Assembly (NCBI RefSeq): GCF_000230975.2
Contig: NC_021172.1
Span: 2,418,001 to 2,482,000, forward strand
DNA length: 64,000 bases
Origin: Hyphomicrobium denitrificans 1NES1
GTDB lineage: Bacteria > Pseudomonadota > Alphaproteobacteria > Rhizobiales > Hyphomicrobiaceae
Direction: 5' to 3'
How positions within the stretch are numbered: position 1 is the stretch's first letter; every line of letters starts with the position of its first letter. Both the position numbers and the translations under genes were made by a program. This document shows positions 1 to 8,711 of this stretch, in pieces. Below the pieces are notes generated by a model. That model was not told the origin of the DNA and searched no databases. It saw only the letters and a program-made list of their open reading frames with translations.

Positions 1-275
1 CGTGCCAATAGCAGCACAATTTCTAACGCAGCGGTGTCGGCGAATGGTCTACGTATATTCCGAGTCTCGCACGCGGTCCGAGGCACGTCCCTTATAAAGA
101 CGATCTACCGTGGTTTCGCGTAGGTAGGTCCAAATGGGAGATGTCACCTCATCCCCCGCGAGGGACATCGCCTTCACGTCAAGGCAACAAACCCATGATC
201 GGCGGCATCAAGTCTCCTAGGCTTGGTGCCGCGTAGCACACCGTTCCCGTTGTTTCCAACTTTAGAACGAAGCAC

Positions 276-497
276 ATGACCATCCCGGATTGCAAACTCC
301 TCCGCCGCGATCAGCTTCTTACTATGAAAGCCGCGCTGGCTCTTGCCTGCGTTGAACTCGGTATTAGTGATGCCGATCGATCCAAGCGGGAGACGGTCGC
401 AATTCTTATGGCGCCGTTGGCCAAAAAGGGCCACGCGAGTATCGAGGAAATGAAGACCTTTGCAGTGGATCAGTTTTCTAAGCTCAAATCGCATTGA
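276..497 (+). CDS. small hypothetical protein, paralogue of the gene at 883-1137
   Basis: This 73-residue soluble protein has no recognised domain. Its central part (a helix around ALALACVELGIS, then an arginine/glutamate-rich turn and a second helix ending in VDQF) aligns without gaps to the product of the opposite-strand gene at 883-1137 (ALNLACADLGI ... INHF). The shared pattern is the main reason to believe both are real genes. The ATG at 276 has only a weak AGAACGA upstream; ATG 324 is an alternative start that keeps most of the conserved part. No function can be given. The small helical fold and paired copies would fit a DNA-binding or regulatory role, but that is a guess. Confidence 0.5.
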   Translation: MTIPDCKLLRRDQLLTMKAALALACVELGISDADRSKRETVAILMAPLAKKGHASIEEMKTFAVDQFSKLKSH

Positions 498-799
498 GCA
501 TAGCTTAACAGTCGATCGAGATGACGCCGACGGAGGGTCATGAACAGCCTATTCGCTTGTCCGAGGTCGAGTCTCAGTCGTGGACGTCGTCGACCTGGGT
601 ACCAAAATCAAACGTAAGACAGGAGGAAATAGAGACCATCCACGCGACGACGCGTTAAGTGGTGGCGTCTCATACTTGCACTCACTTCACTGCTGTACGG
701 CCAGCAGAGGAACATTTCCTCTCAGCGAGCGGTTACCTCTTCACAATGCAGAACGCATTCAGTTGGGCTTTCGCTTGGCTGCTCTGCACGGAGACCACC
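498..799. other. intergenic, no gene seen
   Basis: About 300 bases between two small genes. No convincing frame, RNA or repeat is visible. The region presumably carries the promoter of the small membrane protein that starts at 800. Confidence 0.4.
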
Positions 800-886
800 A
801 TGGACACGAACACCCTCCTGATTATCCTTCTCATTATCGTCATCTTGGGCGGTGGCGGGCTGTACGGACGAGGCCGCTGGTTTTAA
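800..886 (+). CDS. 28-residue single-helix membrane protein
   Basis: A very short gene starting at ATG 800. The peptide is a four-residue polar start, a run of leucine and isoleucine (residues 6-16), a GGGG hinge and a basic aromatic tail ending in GRGRWF. It is one transmembrane helix with a positively charged end. Similar tiny glycine-rich hydrophobic proteins (the DUF3309-like type) are common in Rhizobiales and have no known function. A longer in-frame reading from 659 is open but its extra N-terminus looks non-coding. Confidence 0.5.
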   Translation: MDTNTLLIILLIIVILGGGGLYGRGRWF

Positions 887-1137
887 GCTATCAAACTTGT
901 CTGATAACCCGCTTCTATATCGCGCGAGCCACCAGGGCATTGCGAACGCTCAAAATGATTGATCGCGTATGCCTTCAATTCCAGCGTATCGTTGCGTACA
1001 CCACAAGCGTTTCTCATAATGAGAAAGGCGAGGCGCTCCCGCTGTTCTAAATCCTCTGGCTGAATGCCAAGATCTGCGCACGCTAAGTTCAGTGCGTCTT
1101 GCAGGATGTTGATCTGATCGTTGGTATAAAAGCCCAT
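883..1137 (-). CDS. small hypothetical protein, paralogue of the gene at 276-497
   Basis: This protein has 84 residues, beginning MGFYTNDQ. The ATG at 1137 is chosen because GGAGAGAG lies five bases upstream; GTG 1149 and ATG 1153 (another frame) are less likely. Residues 8-65 match the product of 276-497 over the whole length (LQDALNLACADLGI, then a charged turn, then AINHF), so the two are diverged copies in opposite orientation. No cysteines, membrane segment or known motif are present apart from two helices. It overlaps the stop of the small membrane protein at 800-886 by four bases, tail to tail. Function unknown. Confidence 0.55.
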   Translation of the reverse strand: MGFYTNDQINILQDALNLACADLGIQPEDLEQRERLAFLIMRNACGVRNDTLELKAYAINHFERSQCPGGSRDIEAGYQTSLIA

Positions 1138-1460
1138 GTCTCTCTCCACACATTATACAGGCGAGATCTAATCGAGACTTTCAGTCACCGAAGCTGGGTG
1201 TCTGCCGGTGATGCCAACATTAACTTCTGTGTGGTGCGGAACGAGAGTCGGAAACTACCTAGTAGTCCCTATCGTTTCAGGAACAGAACTAACTCTCGGA
1301 AACGGCTACGAATAAATCCGGCTTATTGAACGCTCAAAAAAATTATATAACGGTGGCAGCGGACCATTGTGACGCCCAATTTGTCAATTTCACGAATAAA
1401 TGACAGGCGAATTCACGACACCGGTCGCTGAACAACTCAGCGCTGGCCGAATAAATGAAA

Positions 1461-1483
1461 CCCGACCTCCATAAGAGGTCGGG
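1461..1483 (-). terminator. hairpin terminator of the gene at 1512-1841
   Basis: A perfect 9-base-pair stem (CCCGACCTC and GAGGTCGGG) with a five-base loop lies 29 bases past the stop of the minus-strand gene and is followed on that strand by TTTCATTT. It is a typical intrinsic terminator for that gene. Confidence 0.7.
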
Positions 1484-1511
1484 CAAACCAATAGACAACG
1501 GAGAGTCCGGT

Positions 1512-1841
1512 TCAATACCGGCAAATCCTTCGGCCGCGACGATAGTAGCAGCTGTCATAGTCATCGTATGCGTCCCCCAAAAAGATGCCGGCACCGTAGC
1601 CGATCCCTCTACCTCGCCAGTGACCACCGTGCCCATGACCACCAGCTCTGCCACGACCGCGAAAATTTCCGGCTACGTGGCCACTCGAGCGACCGCTGGA
1701 TGCATGGCCATGACCACCGCCTCCACGCGCGGAGGCGCCATGTCCTCCACCACCTCCCGATCGGGCATCGGCAATGGGTACGAGCGTTGCGAAAGACAAT
1801 GCCGCACCAAGCGCAGCGAGTGCGCCGACATATTTTCTCAT
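1512..1841 (-). CDS. secreted glycine/histidine/arginine-rich protein
   Basis: The product has 109 residues from the ATG at 1841, which has AGAGGAA seven bases upstream. Residues 1-26 form a signal peptide (MRKY, then a hydrophobic alanine-leucine run, then ADA). The mature part is low complexity: repeated GGGGHG and GRGRAGGHGHGG, then a tyrosine/aspartate stretch ending in YYRRGRRICRY with two cysteines. Such proteins are common in Rhizobiales and may be cell-envelope or metal-binding proteins because of their histidines; that role is inferred from composition only. It is transcribed alone and has its own terminator. Confidence 0.65.
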   Translation of the reverse strand: MRKYVGALAALGAALSFATLVPIADARSGGGGGHGASARGGGGHGHASSGRSSGHVAGNFRGRGRAGGHGHGGHWRGRGIGYGAGIFLGDAYDDYDSCYYRRGRRICRY

Positions 1842-2187
1842 TTGTTCCTCTTTTTGTTGGGGGTCGCGGTCATTACCGCCAAGACCCGCAGTGACCCTCA
1901 TCGGCCACACATGTAGAGGTAACGCCGCCACGCACGAGGAGTTGCCTGCGCCGTCATCGCCGTCGTCAGCAAATCCGCCGTAAATGCTAGGTCGAGACGA
2001 CCGCTAAGTAGATTCCGATCCCAACATCGCTCTTTGCAAAACACGTTGTGCGGCTAACCGGGCCGATGTTCCCCTCCGGTCGCTGCTATTGGAAGGCGGT
2101 CCGACGGCAGCGTACCGGTTCAGGTTTGGCACGCTTGCGTGATTAGGATAGCTAGCGTCATTTCATATGGGGCGATTGCGGATGAAC
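1842..2187. other. intergenic, no gene seen
   Basis: This stretch lies between the start of the glycine-rich protein gene and the stop of cfa. It should hold the promoter of the former; no element can be assigned with confidence. Confidence 0.4.
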
Positions 2188-3456
2188 TCACCGGGAATGA
2201 ATTAATCGCATAGGCGTTGCGCGTTCGGCAGCGCCTTGATCCAGACTTTGCAGCCGCGACTCTTCTTCGGCAATGTATGTCCTCGTACGCGGAACCGTGT
2301 CGATTTTCTTGGCCAGCTGCATTTGAAAGACCATCAGGCCGCCGTGGCGAAAACCAGCTTCGGCGCCGGCAAGATAGAATTCCCACATACGGCAGAACCT
2401 TTCCCCGAGGATGGTCGTGGCTTCAGCTCTGTGAGCAAAGAATCTATCCCTCCACGCGGCAAGCGTATCGGCGTAGTGCAGCCTCAGGATCTCGATATCG
2501 GTGACGATGAGTCCGGACTTCTCAACGGCAGGAAGAACCTCCCCCAGCGAGGGGATGTGGCCCCCTGGGAATATGTATTTTGCGATCCATGGGTTTGTTG
2601 CGCTTTGCCCGTCCAGCCGCCCGATTGAATGTAGCAAGGCGATGCCGTCAGGCTTGAGGCTTCCGCTGATCACCTTAAAGAAGGTGTCGTAATTGCGCCG
2701 ACCGACATGTTCGAACATACCAACCGAGACGACGCGGTCGAACGTGTCGGATTGGGCGCGGTAGTCCTGAAGCCGGAAGCAGACGTGCGATTTCAGGCCT
2801 TTTTCATCGGCACGCCGCTCCGCCACCTTGAGTTGCTCGGTAGATAGGGTCAAACCGGTTACGTGGGCCTTATAGAGGTCTGCGAGATAGAGCGCCAATC
2901 CCCCCCAACCACTGCCGATGTCGAGCACTGATGCGCCTGTTGGAACAAGCAATTTTGCGGCGATATGCCGTTTTTTGGCGAGTTGTGCCTGCTCGAGATT
3001 CTGACGTTCGGATTCAAAATATGCGCAGGAGTATTGTCGGTCTGGATCAAGAAACAGGGAATAAATGCGATCGTCGATATCATAATGATGGTGGACGTTA
3101 CACCTCGCGAGCCTCTCGGAATTACCGCGCCTCCACCGGTCGAACACCGTTCGAACCGCGTGTCGCCAACGCCCGATTTGAGGCGGTGTCAAACTTGGCA
3201 GATTACGGCCAAGCAGATCGAGAAGATCGTAAATCGTGCCGCCAGATACGGTCAATCGACCGTCGGTATAAAGCTCACCGAGCGCCAGCTCGGGATTTAG
3301 AAGTAGCTCGCGTACGGCGCGCATATCTTTGAGCCGGATCGTAAGCGGCGCACCCGAGCCGTCGCCAGCAGTCAGATGCTCACCAGCGGGAAGCTCAAGG
3401 GTCAACGACCCGTGTAGGATGCTGTGATTAATAAGGGATCGAAGGGCAATGATCAT
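2188..3456 (-). CDS. cfa: cyclopropane-fatty-acyl-phospholipid synthase
   Basis: The enzyme moves a methylene group from S-adenosylmethionine to the cis double bond of membrane phospholipid acyl chains at the inner membrane face. From the ATG at 3456 it has 422 residues, the usual length. Visible family signs are HHHYDI (122-127), YSCAYF (142-147) which precedes the SAM site, the SAM-binding loop LDIGSGWGG (178-186), and SVGMFEHVGRRNY, the family's bicarbonate/active-site segment. The C-terminal third carries PGGHIPSL and WEFYLAGAEAGFR, also typical. The frame stays open for another 120 codons upstream, but that part is not family-like. It appears monocistronic. Such enzymes usually rise in stationary phase or under acid or solvent stress. 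Confidence 0.9.
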   Translation of the reverse strand: MIIALRSLINHSILHGSLTLELPAGEHLTAGDGSGAPLTIRLKDMRAVRELLLNPELALGELYTDGRLTVSGGTIYDLLDLLGRNLPSLTPPQIGRWRHAVRTVFDRWRRGNSERLARCNVHHHYDIDDRIYSLFLDPDRQYSCAYFESERQNLEQAQLAKKRHIAAKLLVPTGASVLDIGSGWGGLALYLADLYKAHVTGLTLSTEQLKVAERRADEKGLKSHVCFRLQDYRAQSDTFDRVVSVGMFEHVGRRNYDTFFKVISGSLKPDGIALLHSIGRLDGQSATNPWIAKYIFPGGHIPSLGEVLPAVEKSGLIVTDIEILRLHYADTLAAWRDRFFAHRAEATTILGERFCRMWEFYLAGAEAGFRHGGLMVFQMQLAKKIDTVPRTRTYIAEEESRLQSLDQGAAERATPMRLIHSR

Positions 3457-4495
3457 CGTAGTGCGCCGGAACAGCCAAATACAGAACCTGTCAAGCTGCA
3501 ATTTTGTTCCGCACATGAATTTGGTACTGGAGGTAGATTGACCAAAGACTCCATCATTGAACGATATCTCAGCATCGAACTCGATGACGCGATTGAGATC
3601 GTGGAGAAGATCGATGGCGAAAAGAGGAGGATCTATCAAGCGGAGCGACGACCTTGTTGCCGGCGTGGCTGTCGGTATCGTTGAAATCGGCATCCGGTAT
3701 TCGTTGCTCTCAGCTTCGATCGTCGTCGTCCGGTCAGCGTCGACAACCGGACGATTCCGGCGAGCTGCTGCGTGTAGAATGATGGTCCGCAAATTGGCCT
3801 GAGGAGAAAACCGCAATGTCTGGCACGGATTGAATTGCGGAAGCTATTCATTCGACATCGTCAAACCGAGCACTGTCGAGCCGAAGTCCGCTTTCTCGGC
3901 GGAACTGCCATCGGTCACCGCGTAATGCTGCGTTCGCTCAAGTCTGCTCCTGGGATGTTTCATAGCGTCTCCAGAAGTTCGTTTCGAAGGACTTTTGCCC
4001 TCTTGATCGCCTGTCCACTAGGAACTGAAGGCGACGCGACGCACTGCACGACAGCGCACAAGGGAGGCGCGCCACCGCGAGTGCCTGGAGGCCGTCCGCA
4101 ACGAGGTAACAGACGCCTTTCAGGAGGTGCAGCGGAACGCTTGTCTGAAGCGCCGCGCCGGCCGCCGCCTGCCCCGGGGCGCCCTGGCTTGCTTTTGTGC
4201 CGGATGGAAGGCCGGGGGTATGATATGATTGATGGAACGGAGATGAGTCCCGTCAGGGAATTCGGAAAAATGTAGAGCATAGGGTAGAGCATAGCTGCAC
4301 AACGCCGGATAAATCTCTCATTTTTTCAACGTATTAGCAGGCTAATTTCTGCGCAATTGAGTCCTCTTCTGGCACCAAGCTTGATTTTCGTCCGAGCCGC
4401 TTTTACGGTGCCATCGGAAAAGATCGCAGCAAAGCGGTGACCGCGCTCTAACGCTTACCGCTTCGCGCGGTGGCCGCCCCGGACCCGGTCCTAAA
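3457..4495. other. long intergenic region, only a doubtful frame
   Basis: About one kilobase between cfa and bluB. No standard gene is supported. One frame at 4025-4228 (plus strand, CTG as first possible start after an in-frame TAG) encodes about 67 residues with a plausible charged helix (HRECLEAVRNEVTDAF) but has no ATG and no ribosome site. A short imperfect direct repeat, TAGAGCATAG, occurs near 4274-4292. The rest shows no element I can name. Confidence 0.35.
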
Positions 4496-5266
4496 TCACG
4501 CCGTCGCCGGCTCAAGCGGCGCTACATCGGCGGCGGCCTGCGCCGCGGCCTGATCGCGTATCAGTTGGCGCACCAGAAGCGCTTCATCGTCGCGGCACCC
4601 CCACTGCTCGAAATAGACCAGATCCTCGATCGGCATGCGTGGTAACCAGCCAGCGGACTCAAGCTCCGGCTTGGCATAAAAATGGCTCACGTAGCCAACG
4701 CACAGGTAAGCAATCGGTGTGATGCCTTTGGGAATGCCCAGCGCTTGCTGCAGCGCCGCCTGCTGAAAGATGCTGACCCAACCCACGCCAAGGCCCTCGG
4801 CGCGCGCGGCGAGCCACAGGTTCTGCACAGCGCAGACGCTGCTGTAGAGATCCATCGTCTTCATGTGCGTACGTCCGATGACGACGGGGCCGGTGCGACT
4901 ACGATCACAGGTGATGCAAATGCCGACCGGCGATTCGAGAATGCCCTCAAGCTTGAGCGTTTTGTAGGTCGCGCGCTTCTCCCCCTCGAACATCTCGGCT
5001 GCCTCGGTGTGCGCGCGGACGAAAGCCGAATGCACCCTGCGCTTGACGTCTGCGGAGCGCACGACAAGGAAATTCCACGGCTGCATGAAGCCGACCGAAG
5101 GCGCATAGTGGGCGGCGGTGATAATGCGGCTCAAGACCGCATCCGACACGGGCTTGGGCAAGAACTGTCCCCGCACGTCGCGGCGTAAGAAGATCGTACG
5201 GTAAATGGCATCGCGCGCTTTTTGAGCGAACGCGTGGATGTCCTGAGTGGCGGCTTCGATAGACAT
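4496..5266 (-). CDS. bluB: 5,6-dimethylbenzimidazole synthase BluB
   Basis: BluB is the oxygen-dependent, flavin-destroying enzyme that turns reduced FMN into 5,6-dimethylbenzimidazole, the lower ligand of vitamin B12. From ATG 5266 (AAGGGGA upstream) the protein has 256 residues. It is a nitroreductase-fold protein with the BluB marks: FLRRDVRGQF near residue 30 (FMN phosphate binding), PSVGFMQPWNFLVV near 60, and LGVGWVSIF around 165. A longer reading from TTG 5284 exists but the ATG has the better ribosome site. A cobalamin riboswitch lies directly upstream, so synthesis should stop when B12 is abundant. The alanine-rich C-terminal tail after residue 235 is not part of the conserved domain. 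Confidence 0.92.
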   Translation of the reverse strand: MSIEAATQDIHAFAQKARDAIYRTIFLRRDVRGQFLPKPVSDAVLSRIITAAHYAPSVGFMQPWNFLVVRSADVKRRVHSAFVRAHTEAAEMFEGEKRATYKTLKLEGILESPVGICITCDRSRTGPVVIGRTHMKTMDLYSSVCAVQNLWLAARAEGLGVGWVSIFQQAALQQALGIPKGITPIAYLCVGYVSHFYAKPELESAGWLPRMPIEDLVYFEQWGCRDDEALLVRQLIRDQAAAQAAADVAPLEPATA

Positions 5267-5311
5267 GGTGGTCCCCTTGTTCAAAGTGAGCGCCCCACCT
5301 GGCCTTGTGGG
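5267..5311 (-). promoter_or_regulatory. expression platform between the cobalamin riboswitch and bluB
   Basis: On the minus strand a short hairpin (CCCCAC and GTGGGG around an eight-base loop) follows the riboswitch, then the ribosome site AAGGGGA and the bluB ATG. No poly-U run follows the hairpin, so control at translation seems more likely than termination. That choice is an inference. Confidence 0.5.
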
Positions 5312-5318
5312 GTGCAGA

Positions 5319-5486
5319 CTTTTCAGGCCGGTCTTCTGACTCGGAATCGACTGCTGCCGGCGTCTTCCCGGTTTTCACCAGTGACTTATGTCGACAACAT
5401 CCTCCTCACAGCGTTGGGCACGTGGCGGAGTTGCACCGCCTTCCCGATTCTCCCCTCGCTCACGCGGCGGGGCACCTGAAGAAGCG
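5319..5486 (-). ncRNA. cobalamin (B12) riboswitch upstream of bluB
   Basis: Read on the minus strand, the region shows the conserved aptamer pieces in order: a CAGGTGCCCCGCC 5' arm, the core GGGAAGGCGGTG followed by CAACTCCGCCACG, then GTGCCCAACGCTGTGAGG, and the 3' B12 box GAGTCAGAAGACCGGCC, close to the family consensus. Its terminal helix is formed by CTTCAGG near 5480 and CCTGAAAAG near 5321. The gene it controls, bluB, is a known riboswitch target and makes a B12 precursor, so sequence and context agree. Confidence 0.92.
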
Positions 5487-5811
5487 GCATGATCAGCGAC
5501 CGGAGCACAATTGTCAAAGGCCCGGCTGGCGGGCCACCTCCGACACATACTTTTCGGGCAAGATGACGTAATTAGATTCATGGGAAGGCAGCGCTGCCGG
5601 TCGAATTGACCAAATTCGTAAGTTCGAGTTTGTAATGACTCAGCCCACCGCAAAGCGGGGCCGTGCTCTAATAGGGTTTCCCAAGAGGAGACCGTGAAAT
5701 TGTTCCACATCAGGCAGCGCCGGTGTTGAGAGCAACTCAAGTCCTCCAACCGCCACTGCCTGATCGCCGGCAACTTCAACGTCATCGTCACTGACCATTT
5801 ACGCAAAAAAG

Positions 5812-6345
5812 CTAATTGCCCAACAGCCTATGCTCAATAAGCCAAGCCACTGAGCGCGTCCAAGACTCATCTGTATCGCCTCTCAAATCCGTCTGGACAT
5901 TGAGAATGATTTTTCCGGTTCGCGTATCGCGAATTTGAAACACCACCGTATGCACAAGAACGCTCAATTTTTGGATGGTGCCGAGGAACGATTGATCAGC
6001 TCCGAGTTTTAAGGCGATGTCTGCATCGCAGCCATTACAATTGCGCAACCAATGCTCCTTAACCTTGTCCTCGCTTCCGGCTGGTCCGGTATCAACCAGC
6101 TGATAACGCCCAGACTGTTCGATGAGGCGACGTGCCAGTTTGGTAACAAGTTTCAGCCGTGCAGTTTCGGTCGGACTCTCCCCTGCGATCGGGCCGCCAG
6201 CGCTAAAATCCGCTAATTCAAAATCAAAAACCGCAAGCTTAGGCGGAGAGGATTCTGCAGCCTGTCCTGAGGATGTCAGCGCGAGAAAAAACGCGATCGC
6301 AAAGAAACGTACACTTTGCTTCTGGTTGAATTTTTGAATGTCCAT
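5812..6345 (-). CDS. secreted DUF2380/DUF3280-family protein
   Basis: The product has 177 residues with a signal peptide (residues 1-29, cut after GQA). The mature part starts with KLAVFDFELAD, typical of the DUF2380 family and of the wider group of proteins that begin with a beta-strand PVAVLDF motif. It ends with a conserved acidic/tryptophan tail (DESWTRSVAWLIEHRL). Two cysteines (CNGC near 104-107) may form a disulfide. Family members often sit next to quinoprotein alcohol dehydrogenase or methylotrophy genes; here the gene is divergent from a MoxY/FlhS-like kinase, which supports a sensing or periplasmic accessory role for C1 oxidation. The molecular function is unknown. Confidence 0.7.
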   Translation of the reverse strand: MDIQKFNQKQSVRFFAIAFFLALTSSGQAAESSPPKLAVFDFELADFSAGGPIAGESPTETARLKLVTKLARRLIEQSGRYQLVDTGPAGSEDKVKEHWLRNCNGCDADIALKLGADQSFLGTIQKLSVLVHTVVFQIRDTRTGKIILNVQTDLRGDTDESWTRSVAWLIEHRLLGN

Positions 6346-6598
6346 ATTGCTACTCCCTGATCTTTCGGGGAGATGCTAATCGGACATGCTCGCTGTTGGC
6401 TTCGGGCGCTTTCACATAAGAGACTGGGCAGATTTCACAAAATCCTTGCCAGCCCTCTTTCCGTACTCTGCACCTCGTTCGTCCAAAGCCCCGGCCGCGC
6501 TCGATCGGGCAAATCCCACAATTTCGGCCTGCAGCGCGCCTTAACCTCGGAAGCTGCTATAGATGTGGCCATTATCCAACTTCTGGTGGATCACAAGG

Positions 6599-8005
6599 AT
6601 GCAGAGGGCATCTCTCAACCTCAAGGCCGCAGTCGTACGGCGTGTTGCCTTAGGAGCATTCATTTGCGCATGCACTTCAATGTTTATGATGCTGTGGACC
6701 ATCGAGCGGGAAGCTCGGCATGAGTTGGAAGCAAAGGCTTTGGCGGTCCAAAGCACGCTCCAGCTTCAGTTGGTCCGAATTGAAAATGGCTTTGACAAGC
6801 GGAGCCACTTTCCAGACTGGGAGCTTGTGGATGATGTCGCGTCGGAACCAGGATTGTGCATCCATTATTTAAGCACTTCCCGAAGCGTGCTGAGCACAAA
6901 CTGCAAAGGAACTGTGTCCGCCGCTGTGTCTCCGCCCTGGTGGTTTAAACGTCTCTATATGCGGATTTTCGCGAGCGAGAGCTCCGTCGAAGCCAAGCTG
7001 ACCAACAAGGACGGTCCTGCCGGATTGGTGACTCTTACCAGTGCGCCCGCCACGGTAGCGATGCGAGGTTGGCGCGCCATGGTCGACATAATGTGGTGGA
7101 GCGTGATCCCCGTGCTGCTGCTTTGTGGACTAGTCTATCTCGTGATCGATCATGCCTTCCGACCTACTGCAACGATCCTATCGGGGCTTGACCGCTTGGC
7201 CACTGGCGACTTTAGTCACCGCTTACCTGAATTCGCGTTGATCGAGCTTCAGCACATCGGTGAGCACATCAATAGAATGGCTGCCGAATTGGAGCGAAGC
7301 GCTTCCGAACGTACGATTCTCGCACGCCAGCTGATCGTCGCCCAAGAGGATGAGAGACGTTACTTGGCACGAGAACTTCATGACGAGTTAGGACAGCGCC
7401 TGGCTGCCCTGAATGCCGTTGCGGCGTCGATCGAGGTCACAGCAGAGCGTACCTGTCCAACGCTCCTTGGCGAGGCGCAAAGCCTTTCCACGATCGCGTC
7501 GGAACTTATGACGGATCTGCGCGGCGCGCTCGCTCGTCTCAGGCCAACCATCATCAAAGAAGTCGGGTTAATCTCGAGTCTCGAGTCACTCGTGGCGAGT
7601 TGGAACGTACGTTTGGCTGGCCGCACGCGGTTGAGACTGGAAAGTGATGGAAATTTCACTCAACTCTCAGAGGCCGTCGCGGCTAACCTCTATCGTATCG
7701 CACAAGAGGGACTAACCAATGCCGCCAAACATGCAGACGCACAGACTGTAGTGGTCAAACTGCAGCGCTCCGCACAGAATAACGCCAACGAAGGCAATGG
7801 TGTTTCTTTGACGATCGCTGACGATGGCAGAGGCTGCGAACCCAAAAAGTCGATGATAACCGGATCTGGTTTGCTCGGGATACGAGAGCGAGTGACTCTC
7901 TTGGGAGGCTCATTCGAGTTGCAGAGCCGGGTTCTAAAGGGGACGAGACTGTCAGTTTCTGTGCCCGAGTTATTGACACAAGGCTCGCAATGCCCAGCAA
8001 AGTGA
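6599..8005 (+). CDS. sensor histidine kinase, MoxY/FlhS (NarX) type
   Basis: This inner-membrane kinase should control C1 oxidation genes through the regulator encoded next to it. Start ATG 6599 gives 468 residues: membrane helix 1 (about 17-34), a periplasmic domain of about 130 residues with a cysteine pair (CIHYL and NCKG), membrane helix 2 (163-183), HAMP, then the HisKA_3 dimer domain with the phosphate-accepting histidine in ARELHDELGQ (H261), and an ATPase domain with NLYRIAQEGLTNAAKHA and DDGRGCEP. This is the NarX/MoxY/FlhS class that works with LuxR-type regulators. The stop overlaps the next gene by 16 bases, so the two are co-translated. Assignment to MoxY or FlhS rather than another NarX-like kinase is inferred from the methylotroph context and the divergent DUF2380 gene. 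Confidence 0.85.
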   Translation: MQRASLNLKAAVVRRVALGAFICACTSMFMMLWTIEREARHELEAKALAVQSTLQLQLVRIENGFDKRSHFPDWELVDDVASEPGLCIHYLSTSRSVLSTNCKGTVSAAVSPPWWFKRLYMRIFASESSVEAKLTNKDGPAGLVTLTSAPATVAMRGWRAMVDIMWWSVIPVLLLCGLVYLVIDHAFRPTATILSGLDRLATGDFSHRLPEFALIELQHIGEHINRMAAELERSASERTILARQLIVAQEDERRYLARELHDELGQRLAALNAVAASIEVTAERTCPTLLGEAQSLSTIASELMTDLRGALARLRPTIIKEVGLISSLESLVASWNVRLAGRTRLRLESDGNFTQLSEAVAANLYRIAQEGLTNAAKHADAQTVVVKLQRSAQNNANEGNGVSLTIADDGRGCEPKKSMITGSGLLGIRERVTLLGGSFELQSRVLKGTRLSVSVPELLTQGSQCPAK

Positions 8006-8649
8006 GAGTGATGTTCGTCGACGATCATGCGATCGTGCTTGAAGGGTATCGCCGGCTGATCGAAAAGATTCCGGATATTGAAGTCGTTGCCGAAGCAATG
8101 GACGGCCACACGGCGTTTCAGACCTATAAAGCAGTTCGACCGGATGTGGTAACCGTGGACATCTCAATGCCGGGTCGTGGTGGCATTGATCTCATTCGCT
8201 GCCTTCGGCTGTGGGACCCGAACGCTCGCATCGTCGTGTTCACGATGCATCGCAACGCAAGCGTTGCCGTGCACGCCTTTCATGCTGGCGCTAGGGGCTA
8301 CGTTACCAAGAGCAGCAAACCGATGCTGCTCATTGAAGCAATCAGAGCAGCGTCATTGGGAGGCAAGTTCATATCCCCTGACATAAGCGAAGATCTGGCT
8401 CTTGAACGTGTGGATGGAGAGAGATCGATCTTCCAATCGCTATCAACGCGGGAGTTTGAAGTCTTGCAGCAGCTGCTTGATGCAAGATCGCATGACGCAA
8501 TCGCTTCCGCTTTAAGCCTCAGTCCGAAAACGATTGCCAACTATCACTATGCGATCAAACAAAAGCTGGGCGTCGAATCCGACATCGAGCTTGCTTATTT
8601 GTGCCTAAGAGAGAAGCTGACGTTTCCAACGACGTCGAAACTCGACTGA
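7990..8649 (+). CDS. LuxR-type response regulator, MoxX/FlhR type
   Basis: This cytoplasmic transcription regulator has 219 residues. The receiver domain (1-125) has the acidic pair DD (11-12), the phosphorylation aspartate in VVTVDISMPG (D56 region), the threonine in FTMH and the lysine in VTKSSKP. The C-terminal LuxR-type helix-turn-helix (150-212) reads LSTREFEVLQQLLDA ... LSLSPKTIANYHYAIKQKL. The alanine/aspartate-rich turn DARSHDAIASAL replaces the usual GKSNKEIA, a moderate divergence. It overlaps the kinase gene and is surely its partner. Targets cannot be read from the sequence; the dimethylamine or methanol oxidation genes in this window are candidates. Confidence 0.87.
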   Translation: MPSKVRVMFVDDHAIVLEGYRRLIEKIPDIEVVAEAMDGHTAFQTYKAVRPDVVTVDISMPGRGGIDLIRCLRLWDPNARIVVFTMHRNASVAVHAFHAGARGYVTKSSKPMLLIEAIRAASLGGKFISPDISEDLALERVDGERSIFQSLSTREFEVLQQLLDARSHDAIASALSLSPKTIANYHYAIKQKLGVESDIELAYLCLREKLTFPTTSKLD

Positions 8650-8711
8650 ATGGAATTTCAGGCACTCACACAAAAAGCGCGCCACCTCGACCAACAAAAT
8701 TAGCCGCAACA

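Noticed and set aside
3457..3816. 120-codon N-terminal extension of cfa
   Set aside because: The extension has no resemblance to the synthase family, whose normal start matches ATG 3456.
5375..5806. 143-codon minus-strand open frame upstream of bluB
   Set aside because: It runs through the cobalamin riboswitch and has no family-like sequence; the RNA element explains the conservation.
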